Shown: in pieces, positions 53,371-63,500 of the stretch
Layout of the letters: each line of letters starts with the position of its first letter
How positions within the stretch are numbered: the first letter of the stretch is position 1
NCBI RefSeq assembly: GCF_002813775.1
Contig: NZ_CP020371.1
Location: 248,001-312,000, forward strand
Length of the DNA: 64,000 nucleotides
Reading direction: 5' to 3'
Origin: Candidatus Thiodictyon syntrophicum
Lineage (GTDB): Bacteria; Pseudomonadota; Gammaproteobacteria; Chromatiales; Chromatiaceae
The notes under the pieces: generated by a model
What the model saw: only the letters and a program-made list of their open reading frames with translations
Databases searched by the model: none
What the model was told of the DNA's origin: nothing
Program-made: the position numbers and the translations under genes

Positions 53371-55330
53371 TAGGGTGTTCAATATTTCACCTATATCGCA
53401 AATTAAATTCATGCAGTTTTCGTGTTTGACACAAAATCAATGAGAGCACGCCGACGCCGGGCCAGCATCGACGCACCGAGGTGCGTTGTCGCCCACTGCT
53501 CGACATCAATAGTACGCACCGATTCCATCGCCTCCTGAATCAACGGAGTCGCCAGGTCGGCGATGAAGGCAGGAATCGCAAGCACCAGCTTACCGATCTC
53601 CTTGAGCGGCCCCCTGGTGGTGAAGCATTTGTATTTCCCGAAGACCGATTCGATGATATCGGAGGAGGCCAGCCAGACACTATCAGTCGGGATCTTGGCG
53701 GATTCCAATGCGACCTTCGCGAGAATCTGTTGGGTAAAGGCCGCCGCCCGTGGGGTGAGCGTTGACGGCGGTGGCAGCGTGGCCTGGAGTGATTCTTGGG
53801 AGCCCTGCTGAAGACCCGTGGATTTGAGATGCGACTGAATCAGCTTGGATTGCGCCATCATTTGCGCGTAATCCACCAGGTCATCCCGGTAGGACAGTAG
53901 CCAGGCAAAGCCGTCAAGGAAGCGACTGTACCCGGCGTCCGCTTGCTGCCAGAACACATCGTCGAGCGTATCACTCTCGAGGTCTGAGTGTGTCTGCAGT
54001 GCCTGGCAAAAAGCCGCCCGGTCGGGATAGCGAATGCCGACGATGGCCCGCAATGGGTGCGCCCGGGCGGCGCCGAACCGCGCGCACAGGTGCTCCCATG
54101 CCGGCCACTTCAGGACGTATTGCGCGCGGATCGCGCTGAAGTCGCCGCGATCATGGTAGGCGAGGACGCGTTGTGCCCACCGCACATGGACATCCAGATT
54201 CATAAAACGCGCCTTGATGCGCTGCCGAGGCGGCAGCAAGAAGGCGAGATCGGTCTGCTGCAAGGACGACCACGCGCGGCGACAGTGCGCCAGCAAGGAC
54301 TCCCAGCGCGCATCTCGGCCCATCTCGGCCTTGAGCCGCGTCGCAATAAGATGCGATATATCATAAGTATAGACGCAGGCAGTGGCGTGCTCCTGAAACA
54401 AGGCGATGCCCTTGTGCAGGTCGCTGCCGTGGTCGGCAACGATCTGGACTGGTGGACCGGTGCGTTGCGCAACGCGCCTGAGCACTTGTGCGACCCACGC
54501 TCCCGTGCTGTGTGTTGTGATCTCCACGGCCAGCACCTGCATGGCGCCGTGACACGGGCTGTAACCGCTCTGGGCCAGTGCACTCACCGGAATACCCAGG
54601 ATGACGAGGCACTTGGACGCCCCCAAGGCGATCGTATGGTCGGCGACGTAGATCCAATCCGTGCGCCATTGCGGTTGGCGATTGAGAATCGCGAGACCGC
54701 AGCGATAGACCCAGTTGAGCACGGTGGTGTGGGCTGGCGCCGCCACCGGGAGTGACGCGCCGAACAGATTCAATACCCGCGCCACCCCGCGGCTGCCGAG
54801 CCCCGCGTGCAGATACAGCCGCATGGTTAACTGCATGACCATGACCGAATAGTGATGGCCGACCGGCGGGGACAGCGCAAGGTGTGGTGGCTCATCCGCT
54901 GGTTCGTCATCCGCCGGCGCCGCGGCCTCTTCGGCTCCCGTTCGCGCACGCTCCGCCTTTAGCGCACGCGCCTTCCACTGCGCGCGGCTGTGCTCCAGAT
55001 CCCGAATCTTGACCTCCGCGGCCCGCAGGCGCTGCTGCCGCTCCAACGCTTTCGCCTTCCAGGCATCACGTGATCGCTGGAACAGGTTGGCCAGACGGCT
55101 CGCTGGGCTCTTGAATGCATTCATCACGTCGTGCGTGCTCCGGCAAGGCGGTCAGATCACCGCGCCAGTAGACTGATCAAGCGTTCGTCGTTTGTCAACG
55201 GCTTGGCATGAGAAAGTGGCGCACGCGTCATCGTACTCCCCCAAGCACAGAACCGACCGCCGGGCCTTCCAGGCAACACGCTTCTTGCATCGACTTTTCG
55301 GCGCCTTTTTAGGTCAGATTGAACACCCTA
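53371..55330 (-). mobile_element. Unclassified insertion sequence, 1,960 bp, with 9-bp target duplication
   Basis: Both ends carry the 13-bp inverted repeat TAGGGTGTTCAAT (53371-53383 and 55318-55330). The 9-bp direct repeat GGGCCTGTC flanks it at 53362-53370 and 55331-55339. Comparison with the uninterrupted gene copy at 30.3 kb confirms the empty site. It holds one large transposase gene. The family could not be named with confidence. Confidence 0.9.
53409..55127 (-). CDS. Transposase of the 1,960-bp insertion sequence
   Basis: The 572-residue protein has an N-terminal coiled coil (RDAWKAKALERQQRLRAAEV, KIRDLEHSRAQWKARALKAE) and a helix-turn-helix-like TTVLNWVYRCGLAIL. The DDE-type core shows DWIYVADHTIALGASKCLVI, VQIVADHGSDLHKGIALFQE and, near the end, DIIESVFGKYKCFT with a plausible catalytic Glu. 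DDE assignment is by pattern. The frame is intact, so the element may be active. Confidence 0.8.
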   Translation of the reverse strand: MMNAFKSPASRLANLFQRSRDAWKAKALERQQRLRAAEVKIRDLEHSRAQWKARALKAERARTGAEEAAAPADDEPADEPPHLALSPPVGHHYSVMVMQLTMRLYLHAGLGSRGVARVLNLFGASLPVAAPAHTTVLNWVYRCGLAILNRQPQWRTDWIYVADHTIALGASKCLVILGIPVSALAQSGYSPCHGAMQVLAVEITTHSTGAWVAQVLRRVAQRTGPPVQIVADHGSDLHKGIALFQEHATACVYTYDISHLIATRLKAEMGRDARWESLLAHCRRAWSSLQQTDLAFLLPPRQRIKARFMNLDVHVRWAQRVLAYHDRGDFSAIRAQYVLKWPAWEHLCARFGAARAHPLRAIVGIRYPDRAAFCQALQTHSDLESDTLDDVFWQQADAGYSRFLDGFAWLLSYRDDLVDYAQMMAQSKLIQSHLKSTGLQQGSQESLQATLPPPSTLTPRAAAFTQQILAKVALESAKIPTDSVWLASSDIIESVFGKYKCFTTRGPLKEIGKLVLAIPAFIADLATPLIQEAMESVRTIDVEQWATTHLGASMLARRRRALIDFVSNTKTA

Positions 55331-55431
55331 GGGCCTGTCAGTCGTTGATCGGTCATAATGAAAATCGAAATCAGCGATGGGGCCGATCGAACGCTGCGCC
55401 TCGAACCCCTTATCCGCCTGGCTGAGGACAC

Positions 55432-57069
55432 CTAGCGGAATAAAGCACGCGCAACCGCAATGCACGTGAGCGGGTGGTACTGCCCGAAGTACATTGGCGG
55501 GACCACCAGCGACGGCTTGACGAACGTCTTGACCGCATGGATCGCGCCCCGCACGCTGTACTCCGTGGTGAACACGATCCCGTTGGGGATCTCTACGAAC
55601 TGCCCGAGGAACGCGAAGTTCTTTGCGCCCGCCGGCACCACTGCAGGCCGGTCGCCCCTGGCTCTGCTGAGAAACTGGCTGCTGCTGTAGGGCAGCATAC
55701 AGGGGATGCAGGTGGAGGTGTCGAGGATCTCGTTCTTCTCCACCTCGTCCTGGTCGAACTGCAGGTGGCCCAACAGCTCCTCCAGGATCTCGCGACCTGT
55801 GCACTCGGGCATGGTCTTCTTCACGAACTTGCCGATGTTGTTGTCCCGCAGCGCCGTCACCCAGATGACGCACGTAGCGCGGGGCTGGTCGGGAAACAAG
55901 GGCTGCCGGTAGGTGTGCAGATGCATGATCCACGGGGAGGCCGTGATGGGCAGCGGGCTCTGGCGACCCATCTGGCGCTCCACTAACCACTCGAACTTGC
56001 GCTGGAATAATCCTCCGCGGAAGGTGACGGTGAAGGTCATCATCCTGGACTGCGAAAGGTCGCGCAGGAACTGGTCGGGGCGGCCGAAGTCGGGCTGCCG
56101 GGCGGCGATCTTCTTCCACAGGGTCCAGGCTCCACCAAGGTTCCGGCTGCCGACCGCGGGCTTGTCCACCGGGCGGTCGTGGGCGCCGAACGAGGCATTG
56201 CTGATGATGGAGCCGATAGTCAGGAAGACGAGGTCGGTGTCGCGCACCTGGATGGAAGGTTTGGGCTCGCCACCCTCGGTCTCGAGGTGGATGCGCTCAA
56301 TCCACCTCTCCTTGCCGCCGGAGTCGATCTTGAAGTCGACGTCTGAAATCCTGCAGTTATAGTGGACGTTCACGCCCCTCTTCTGCATGAAGCGCAGGGC
56401 GGGCAGGATGAACGAGTGGAAGTTGGTAAAGCGGGTACGCTCCAGAGCTGCCATCGTGTTCATGTTCGGCATCTCGTGAAAGAACAGATGCATGTAGCGC
56501 TTCATTTCCACTGCTGAATGCCACGGCTGGAAGGCGAAAAGTGATCGCCACATGTACCAGTAATTGCTGGTGAAGAACGCTTCTCCAAAGATGTCCGTAA
56601 TCTTTGCACCGTCTGGAATCAAGGACTCGGGTGTGGCCAGCAGTTTTGCCATCTTCAACTTTTCAGCCGTGTTGAGACCGAGTTGATATCCGGTGTCCTT
56701 CTTACCATTCTCATGCAGAAGACGAACGACAGTGCTGAGTCTGCATTCTTCACGGTTCTTCTGATGATCTTGCAGGCACGATTCATTATCGTTGTACGGG
56801 ATCATGGACCACAGTTCTTTGGTGCAGGGATATACCTTGTCTTCAAACATGCGACTGCCCTGCATAAAGTATGCCGGTTGGTCGTCCACGATCATCTCTG
56901 AGGCATCACAGCTCCCTCCGACAGTATCGGTGTCGCCCTTCTGCTCAAAGATATGGATATTGGATGGATTGAAGTCAGCCTTCTGGATCAGATACATCGC
57001 AGCAGCAATGGAGCCCAGGCCAAGACCATTAAGATAAACCTTGACAGAAGAATCTACCGGCTTTTCCAT
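55432..57069 (-). CDS. Oleate hydratase (MCRA) family protein, divergent paralogue
   Basis: The 545-residue FAD protein has the family's nucleotide motif YLNGLGLGSIAAAMYLIQKA, IHIFEQKGDTDTVGGSCDAS, SNYWYMWRSLFAFQPWHSAV, and FAFLGQFVEIPNGIVFTTEY near the end. In true oleate hydratases a GGREME block holds the catalytic glutamate; here the matching block reads QGSRMFED, so that Glu is absent by eye. It may act on another fatty acid or be inactive. ATG of MEKPVDSS is chosen. The composition is less GC-rich than the neighbours, and the gene lies beside a second family member in the same direction. Confidence 0.8.
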   Translation of the reverse strand: MEKPVDSSVKVYLNGLGLGSIAAAMYLIQKADFNPSNIHIFEQKGDTDTVGGSCDASEMIVDDQPAYFMQGSRMFEDKVYPCTKELWSMIPYNDNESCLQDHQKNREECRLSTVVRLLHENGKKDTGYQLGLNTAEKLKMAKLLATPESLIPDGAKITDIFGEAFFTSNYWYMWRSLFAFQPWHSAVEMKRYMHLFFHEMPNMNTMAALERTRFTNFHSFILPALRFMQKRGVNVHYNCRISDVDFKIDSGGKERWIERIHLETEGGEPKPSIQVRDTDLVFLTIGSIISNASFGAHDRPVDKPAVGSRNLGGAWTLWKKIAARQPDFGRPDQFLRDLSQSRMMTFTVTFRGGLFQRKFEWLVERQMGRQSPLPITASPWIMHLHTYRQPLFPDQPRATCVIWVTALRDNNIGKFVKKTMPECTGREILEELLGHLQFDQDEVEKNEILDTSTCIPCMLPYSSSQFLSRARGDRPAVVPAGAKNFAFLGQFVEIPNGIVFTTEYSVRGAIHAVKTFVKPSLVVPPMYFGQYHPLTCIAVARALFR

Positions 57070-57272
57070 TATAGAGTACCTCTCATTTTCAGGAATTATC
57101 GCTGAAAAGCAAACTGTCGGGACCCGGCAGATTATCACTGCAGGCGATCAGCTTTGAAGCTCAGCCGGGCTGCCGGCAGGCTCAGGGAATGAGCGACCGG
57201 GGCAAACCGGCGGCATCGCCAACCGAGCGAGCCGCCCCCGATGCCCCGGAATCCGCTCCCGTTCCAAGCCGG

Positions 57273-59042
57273 TTAATCGGCCCCGACAAGACCGTACTCG
57301 CGCAACAGTGCGCCGATCTGGGTTTCGTCGAGCTTTTTCATCAGCAGATTGCGCAGGAACACAGGACCCGGAATATCGATCTCCTTGCCGTCGCGCAGGC
57401 GGCCGATCGCGGACAGGAGCATACGAATGTCGTAGGTGGAGTTGAATACCTCCGGCACGCCGCGCTCGACGTCGAGCAGTGTGTAAACAGCCTCCATCGG
57501 CGTTCGTACGGAGTACTCGGTGGTGAAGATGCAGTCGCGCTCCTTGGATTCCGCGAACTGCCCAATAAAGGCGAAGTTGACAGCGCCCGCGGGCACCACA
57601 TCCGGGCGATCGCCGGCCTGACGTGGCATGTAGAAGGCGGTCACGTACGGCATCATGACCGGCACGGTAATCGCACCCGTTGCGGCCAGTTCGGGGATGT
57701 CCTCGACCGGCACGCCCAGGTGGTAGAGCCATTCCTGGGTGATCTCCTCGCCGCAGCAGTCCTGCATGGGCTTCTTCACGTAATCGCCGGGTTGCTCGAC
57801 GAACAGCGCGTAGACCCAAACCACGATCTGTCCCTTGGGCTGCTGCTTGAAGTGCGGCTGCCGGTTGACCGTCCAACTGAGCAGCCAGGATGAGTCCTTC
57901 GCGGTCACAATGCCGCCAGTCACCACCTTGCCGCTGAACGGATCACGCTTGGCGATCTTCTGGATGTACTTTGGGATGCGCTCATCGAGCGTCGTGACGG
58001 TGGCCGACTCCCATTTGGTCTCGGGGATGTGCGAGCCGAACACGTCCGGGCGGCCGAACGCCGGATCCTTTGCGGCGATGCGCCGCCAAAGATCCCATGC
58101 CGGCGCAGGTCCTACATTGAGATTTGCCGGTGTGTGGTGGTCACCGTTGGCGGAGTTCTCGGTGAGCGAACCGATGGTCATGAACACCAGGTCGTCGGGG
58201 CCAAGATCGACGCCGTCTTCGACAGCGTCCCTACGCCAGTGAATGCGGGTAGCCTGTTTGCGTCTGGATGCGATGTCGAAATCGACATCGGTCACCTCGG
58301 TTCCGTAATGGAACACCACGCCATGATCCAGCAGCCACTTGACCAGCGGCAGCACCAGCGACTCGTACTGGTTGTACTTGGTGAATTTCAGCGTGGAGAA
58401 GTCCGGCATACCGCGGATCTGGTGGATGAAACGGTGCAGGTATAGCTTCATCTCCAGCGCCGAGTGCCACTCCTCGAAGGCAAACATCGTGCGCCAGTAC
58501 AGCCAGAAATTGCTGCTCAGCAATTCCTTCCCGAATACCTCGTTGATGCGCTTGTTCTCCATCTCTTCGCGAGTGGCCAGGAAGAGCTTGACGATCTCCT
58601 TCTGCGCCTGCTCGCTGAGCGTGAACAGGCCGGCGGTCTGCGCGTCCTCGCCTCGGTTCACGGTGGCACGCTGCAAAGAGAAGTTCGGATCGTCCTTGTC
58701 GAGCCAATAGAACTCGTCGAGTACGCTGGCGCCCTCGATCTCCAGCGACGGGATTGATCGAAACAGGTCCCACAGGCATTCGAAGTGGTCTTCCATCTCG
58801 CGCCCGCCGCGAATCACGAAGCCTCTTTGCGGCTCCTTGATGCCGTCCAGCGCACCACCGGGCAACTGTTCCTGCTCCAGGATGTTGATTGTGTTGCCAG
58901 GCATCTGCCCGTCGCGGATCAGGAAGGCTGCGCCCGCCAGTGCAGCCAGACCCGAGCCGACAAACCAGGCCGTTTTGTTCTCTGCGCCCTTGGGTTTGCG
59001 CGGGCGGGCGAAGGCTTCGTAGTTGCCTTTGCTGTAGTACAT
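57273..59042 (-). CDS. ohyA: Oleate hydratase
   Basis: This 589-residue protein matches the canonical MCRA/oleate hydratase pattern. It has FAD motif FVGSGLAALAGAAFLIRDGQ, LPGGALDGIKEPQRGFVIRG, GGREMEDHFECLWDLFRSIP with the catalytic glutamate region intact, SVLDEFYWLDKDDPNFSLQR, and FIGQFAESKERDCIFTTEYS. The enzyme adds water to cis-9 double bonds of free fatty acids such as oleate to give 10-hydroxy acids. Length is typical. The gene ends 203 bp before the divergent paralogue starts. Both may have come by transfer, as they share no pathway with nearby genes. Confidence 0.93.
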   Translation of the reverse strand: MYYSKGNYEAFARPRKPKGAENKTAWFVGSGLAALAGAAFLIRDGQMPGNTINILEQEQLPGGALDGIKEPQRGFVIRGGREMEDHFECLWDLFRSIPSLEIEGASVLDEFYWLDKDDPNFSLQRATVNRGEDAQTAGLFTLSEQAQKEIVKLFLATREEMENKRINEVFGKELLSSNFWLYWRTMFAFEEWHSALEMKLYLHRFIHQIRGMPDFSTLKFTKYNQYESLVLPLVKWLLDHGVVFHYGTEVTDVDFDIASRRKQATRIHWRRDAVEDGVDLGPDDLVFMTIGSLTENSANGDHHTPANLNVGPAPAWDLWRRIAAKDPAFGRPDVFGSHIPETKWESATVTTLDERIPKYIQKIAKRDPFSGKVVTGGIVTAKDSSWLLSWTVNRQPHFKQQPKGQIVVWVYALFVEQPGDYVKKPMQDCCGEEITQEWLYHLGVPVEDIPELAATGAITVPVMMPYVTAFYMPRQAGDRPDVVPAGAVNFAFIGQFAESKERDCIFTTEYSVRTPMEAVYTLLDVERGVPEVFNSTYDIRMLLSAIGRLRDGKEIDIPGPVFLRNLLMKKLDETQIGALLREYGLVGAD

Positions 59043-59679
59043 AGATCTCTCCTTTTTCTTTGCCTAACGGGGCTGGACACGCCGGTCGGTTTTTGCCCGG
59101 TCATGATATGATGACCTGGATGGGACTCTTTTTTCCCTCTAACAGTAAATTTGTCTCTCTTTTTCCTCGCTTTATCTTTGAAGGTTTAGAGTTGACAGAG
59201 ATTACATACCAACCCATAACCTCGCGGTAAAATTCCACTGCCTTCGCTACATCGGGAGATGAAGCTCAGCCCCGGCGTCGTGCCCCAGTGGCCGAGTAGG
59301 CGCGGTCGGACATCGCGCGTCCGTAAATCGCAAGCAGACACCCTCTCCGCCCGGCTGGTCTGTGCGTTACAGAACATAGGGTTGTGAAAGCGTCGAGATA
59401 CAAGCGAAAGACAGGTATGTGTGTTGGTTTCACGACAGCGCCATGGCGCCAATCGGGTGATGTGGGACGAGCGATTCCGCGGGGCGAGGCGATCCGAGTC
59501 ACCGCCCCACGCAAACGCGATGGCCCAAGACAGGTGAATGGATAGCCAACTCCCGGCAACAGGAATGATGGCGCCCCTGGTTCCTCGGCGCTGCAAGTCC
59601 AAGCCCAGCGTGCGCGCCGACTTCGGCATCACCACGAAGCGCGCCGACGCCCGACGCGCCTGAGGTCTACGACGAGGGG
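59043..59679. other. Long intergenic region upstream of ohyA
   Basis: No gene is supported. The 150 bp next to ohyA are AT-rich with pyrimidine runs (CTTTTTTCCC) and a TTGACA box near 59192, so the ohyA promoter probably lies here. The left-hand open frames in the remaining 450 bp are Arg/Ser-rich and show no family resemblance. Confidence 0.4.
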
Positions 59680-60516
59680 CTACAGCGAGTCCTTATTCTT
59701 CGAGCGCACGCGCAGATAGACCTCCTCCATGACCGCGACGAACGAGCCCTCCCGATCCCAGAATGGGGGAAAATCCCCGGCCTTTTTGACCAGAATGCCC
59801 GGCACGGCGGCCGGGGTGGCCGGTTCGATCTCAGTCGGCAGGCGTCGGCCACCCTGCCAGAAGGAGCGATAATCCGGGGGCGCGGGCGCGGGCAGCGGCC
59901 GGGTGTAGTAGCTATCGGCGGCGACCAGGGGCAGGGCGTGATCGTCCACCACGCCAGCCAGGGCCTCGCCCAAAGGGGTACGGCTCAGTGCTTCGCGCAG
60001 GGCCGCGCGCGACAGGCCGCGCAGCTCGAACAGGAGAAAGGGGTCGTGGTCGAGTTGGGCGGCGAGGCGGTAATAGACCCCGGCAATGTGTTTGCAGGGA
60101 TTGGCGTGGTCCGGACAGGAGCAGTTGGTCAGCCGGAAATCTTTGCGGTCACGCGGCAGCAGCGGGAGTTTGACGTCGGCAAAGGCCGCCTCGATGGTGT
60201 CCGGCATCTCGTTCAACAGCAGCTTGCAGACGAGCCCGGCGCGGCCCCCCAGATAGGCGATGGCCTTCTGCCAATCCGGCGCCGGGATGGGGGTCATCTG
60301 GATCTTGGTGGTGTAGCGCGGCTCCTTGTAGACCCCGTAATAGGGATTGATGTTGCCGCGCACCGTGGCCGTCACCACGGCGTCGGCGATGGCAAATTTC
60401 AGGATGCGGCTGTCGCTGCCATAGGCGCGACCGCGGGCCAGACGGCCGCTGTCGGTGAAGCCTTCCAGAGCCGCCAGGAAGCGTTGTCCCCACCAGGTCT
60501 TACCGGGACTGGCCAT
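59680..60516 (-). CDS. SWIM zinc-finger protein
   Basis: The 278-residue protein has a SWIM motif CSCPDHANPCKH (C-x-C-x6-C-x-H) at about 132-143, which binds zinc and often nucleic acid. N-terminal TWWGQRFLAALEGFTDSGRL with RGRAYG is typical of bacterial SWIM proteins encoded beside SNF2 helicases. It begins 2 bp after the helicase stop, so both are made together and probably act as one DNA-associated complex. The pathway is not known. Confidence 0.9.
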   Translation of the reverse strand: MASPGKTWWGQRFLAALEGFTDSGRLARGRAYGSDSRILKFAIADAVVTATVRGNINPYYGVYKEPRYTTKIQMTPIPAPDWQKAIAYLGGRAGLVCKLLLNEMPDTIEAAFADVKLPLLPRDRKDFRLTNCSCPDHANPCKHIAGVYYRLAAQLDHDPFLLFELRGLSRAALREALSRTPLGEALAGVVDDHALPLVAADSYYTRPLPAPAPPDYRSFWQGGRRLPTEIEPATPAAVPGILVKKAGDFPPFWDREGSFVAVMEEVYLRVRSKNKDSL

Positions 60517-60518
60517 GC

Positions 60519-63500
60519 TCAGTCCCCCACCGCGTCACGGTTGAGACGAATCAGCGCCTTGAAGCGCTCGTTGTCCAACTGCGCCAGCCACGACTCGTCG
60601 TTGCCGACGATGGCCCCGGCCAGGGCCTTCTTGCCCTCGATCATCTCGTTGATGCGCTCCTCCAGGGTGCCCAGGGTCACGAACTTGTGGACGAAGACGT
60701 TCTTCTCCTGGCCGATACGGAAGGCCCGGTCGCTGGCCTGATCCTCGACCGCCGGGTTCCACCAGCGGTCGAAATGGAAGACGTGGCTGGCCTTGGTCAG
60801 AGTGATGCCCACCCCGCCGGCCTTGAGCGACAGGATAAAGACCGCCGGCTCGGTGCGCGGGTCCTGGAACTCGGCGATCATGGCCTCGCGCTTGGTGCGC
60901 GCGGTGCCGCCATGCAGGTAATAGGTCTGGTAGTGCAGGTCGTGCCGCAGCAGGTGATCGAGCTGGGCACCGATCTCGGTGAACTGGGAGAAGATGAGCG
61001 CGCTGTCACCGGCGGCCATGACCTCCTCGAGCATCTCCGCAAGACGCTCCAGCTTGTGCGAGCGCGCCGGGGTGAAGGCGCTGCCGTCCTGGAGGAACTG
61101 CGCCGGGTGATTGCAGACCTGCTTGAGCCTCATCAGGGTGGAGAGCATCAGGCCCTGGCGCTCGATGCCCTCCTTCTCGTCCAATTGGCGCTCCACCTCG
61201 CGCACCACGCCCTCGTAGAGCGCCGCCTGTTCCTTGCTCAGATGGCAGTATTGCAGCGCCTCGACCTTGTCTGGCAGGTCCGCGATGATCGCCTTGTCGG
61301 TCTTGACCCGGCGCAGGATGAAGGGCGCGACCAGGCGCTTGAGGGTTGCCGTCTGCACCGGGTCGTGGTCGCGCTGCACCGGGATCTCGAAGCGCTTGCG
61401 AAAGCGCGCCTGGGTGTCCAGGTAGCCGGGGTGTACGAAGTTGAAGATCGACCACAGGTCGGTCAGGCGGTTTTCCACCGGGGTGCCGGTGAGGGCGAGC
61501 CGGTGGCGGGCCGGGAGCTTGAACACCGCCTTGCTCTGTTCGGCCTGGGGGTTCTTGATGTTCTGCGCCTCGTCCAGGACCACGCGATGCCAGTCGATGG
61601 CGGCGAGCAGCTTCTGATCCTTGCGCACCAAGGCATAGGAGGTGATGACCATCGCGTGCGGCGCGGCGCGGGTACCAAAGGCCGCCGCGTCCCGCTCCCG
61701 GTCCGGGCCGTGATGGATCAGGGTCGACAACTGCGGGGCAAAGCGCGCGATCTCCTTCTGCCAGTTGCCGATTACCGAGGTGGGGGCGACGAGCAGGGTC
61801 GGCGGGGGCTGGTCCGCGCCGTCGCGTTCCATGACCAGGCGGGCGATGACCTGCATGGTCTTGCCCAGGCCCATGTCGTCGGCCAAGCAGCCGTTGAGCC
61901 CCAGACGCTCCAGATAGTGGAGCCAGGCGACGCCGCGCCGCTGGTAGTCGCGCAACTCGGCCTTGAGCCCGGGCAGATCGGCGATCGGCTCCAGGCGGCT
62001 GGGGTCGTGCAGTTGCTCCAGCAGTGCGGCCAGGGCATCGTCGTGGTCGACCTCGAAGCTGTCGTCCTCGGCGGTCCGTTGCAAGAGGTCCTGGACCCGC
62101 AGCTCCGGCATCTCCTGGCCGTGCTGGTGCCAGAAGGCGAGCATCTCCTGCATCTTGTCGCGGTCGAGTTCGACCCATTGCCCACGGAACTGCACCAGGG
62201 GCGCCTTGGTCTCGACCAGGTGCCGCCACTCGTCGGCGGTGACCTCCTGGTCGCCGATGGCGAGTTGGTAGCGGTACTGGATCAGGTTGTCGAGGTTGAG
62301 ACCGCTGGTGCCGGCCGCCGCGCGGCTGGTGGACTTGCGCGGGGCGGAGCGCAGCCGAATCTTGAGCCGCCGCCGCCCCTGCGGCGTCCACCAGGCCGGG
62401 ACGATGACCTTGAAGCCGGCGTCCTCCAGCACCCAGGCCATCTCCTTGAGAAACCCGAAGGCCGCGTCGAGGTCCAGCGCCACCGACTGTGGTTCGGCCG
62501 TCTCCAGTCCGGCCCAAAGGGTGGGATAGACCCGCGCGGCCAGGCCCAGGCTGAGCAAAAGGTGCCGTTCAAAGTCCTGGCCCACTTGGCGCCGCAGCCG
62601 CGCTCGCCCCGCGGCCGGTTCGGACCAGTAGTCGGCCAGCGCCAGGCGCTGCGACGGATCATCCCGCGGGACCACGACGAACTGCAAGGCCCAGGTGTCC
62701 TGACCGCCGTCCGGCGGTTCCAGAAGTTGGAAACCCAGAGTGCAGGCCGCGTCCTGGGCGGTGCCGGTGATGCGGGCGCGCCAGCCCTGCCATTGACGGT
62801 AAGGCTCCAGGCCCGTGCCGGGCGCCTTCCAGAGTGCCGGCGCCGGGGCCAGACAGGCCGCCAACAGGGTGCGGTCAGTCTTCTTGGTGAGCACCGCTGG
62901 CCAGGGGGTCTGGCGCACCAGCCCATCGAGCAACACCTCGGCACAGTGACGCAGCAGCGTCTCGCCTTGCGCCAGCCCATCCACGCCGGCGGCGCAGACG
63001 GGCGGCATACACGCGCTGGCCTGGGCGAGCAACTGATCAAAGGGTTCCGGGGCCCACTGCCAGGCCCCATAGACCTCATCGGGCGGTTGCTTGCGCTTGC
63101 CCTTGGGGGTCGGCGGTTGGCGGTACACCAGCGCCGGCAGGTACTGATCCCGCACGAGGAGCCGCTTGAGCCCCTGGGTGAACCAATACCAGAACAGGAA
63201 GTCACTGCCGGGCTGGACCTCCCCGGCCTGGTGCAAGGCGAGGAAATGCATGTCGCTCAACTGTTTGACCGGGTTGACCAGAGGGTAGCAGTCCAGGGCC
63301 CAGGGGTGGAGAACGGCCTGGGCTTCCAGCAGGTCGTCAGCCCAATACTTCGCCAATTGCGGCGACGGCAAGGGGGCATCCGCGACGCTCGGCAGTTGCA
63401 CGGGGTAGGTCTCGATGGCCGCGTGCGGCGCGCCCAACAGGTCCAAGAGCGCGGGCCAGTCGTCTCTGGGCAGTTGAAAGGGATGTGGCGAGATGGCCGC

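Larger units (their letters stand above)
52791..55356 (-). pseudogene. Second copy of the dehydrogenase 5' half, split by an insertion sequence
   Basis: Two parts, 52791-53370 and 55331-55356, together repeat the first 200 codons of the dehydrogenase gene at 29.3-30.3 kb almost base for base. These include [20 protein letters not shown] and [18 protein letters not shown]. The copy ends after VELIDLNP, where it meets a transposase fragment. About 40 bp of the upstream sequence is duplicated too. The insertion sequence lies in codon 7-8. Confidence 0.88.

Noticed and set aside
59186-59635. A 149-codon open frame upstream of ohyA
   Set aside because: Low-complexity basic composition and no recognisable motif; more likely part of a non-coding gap.
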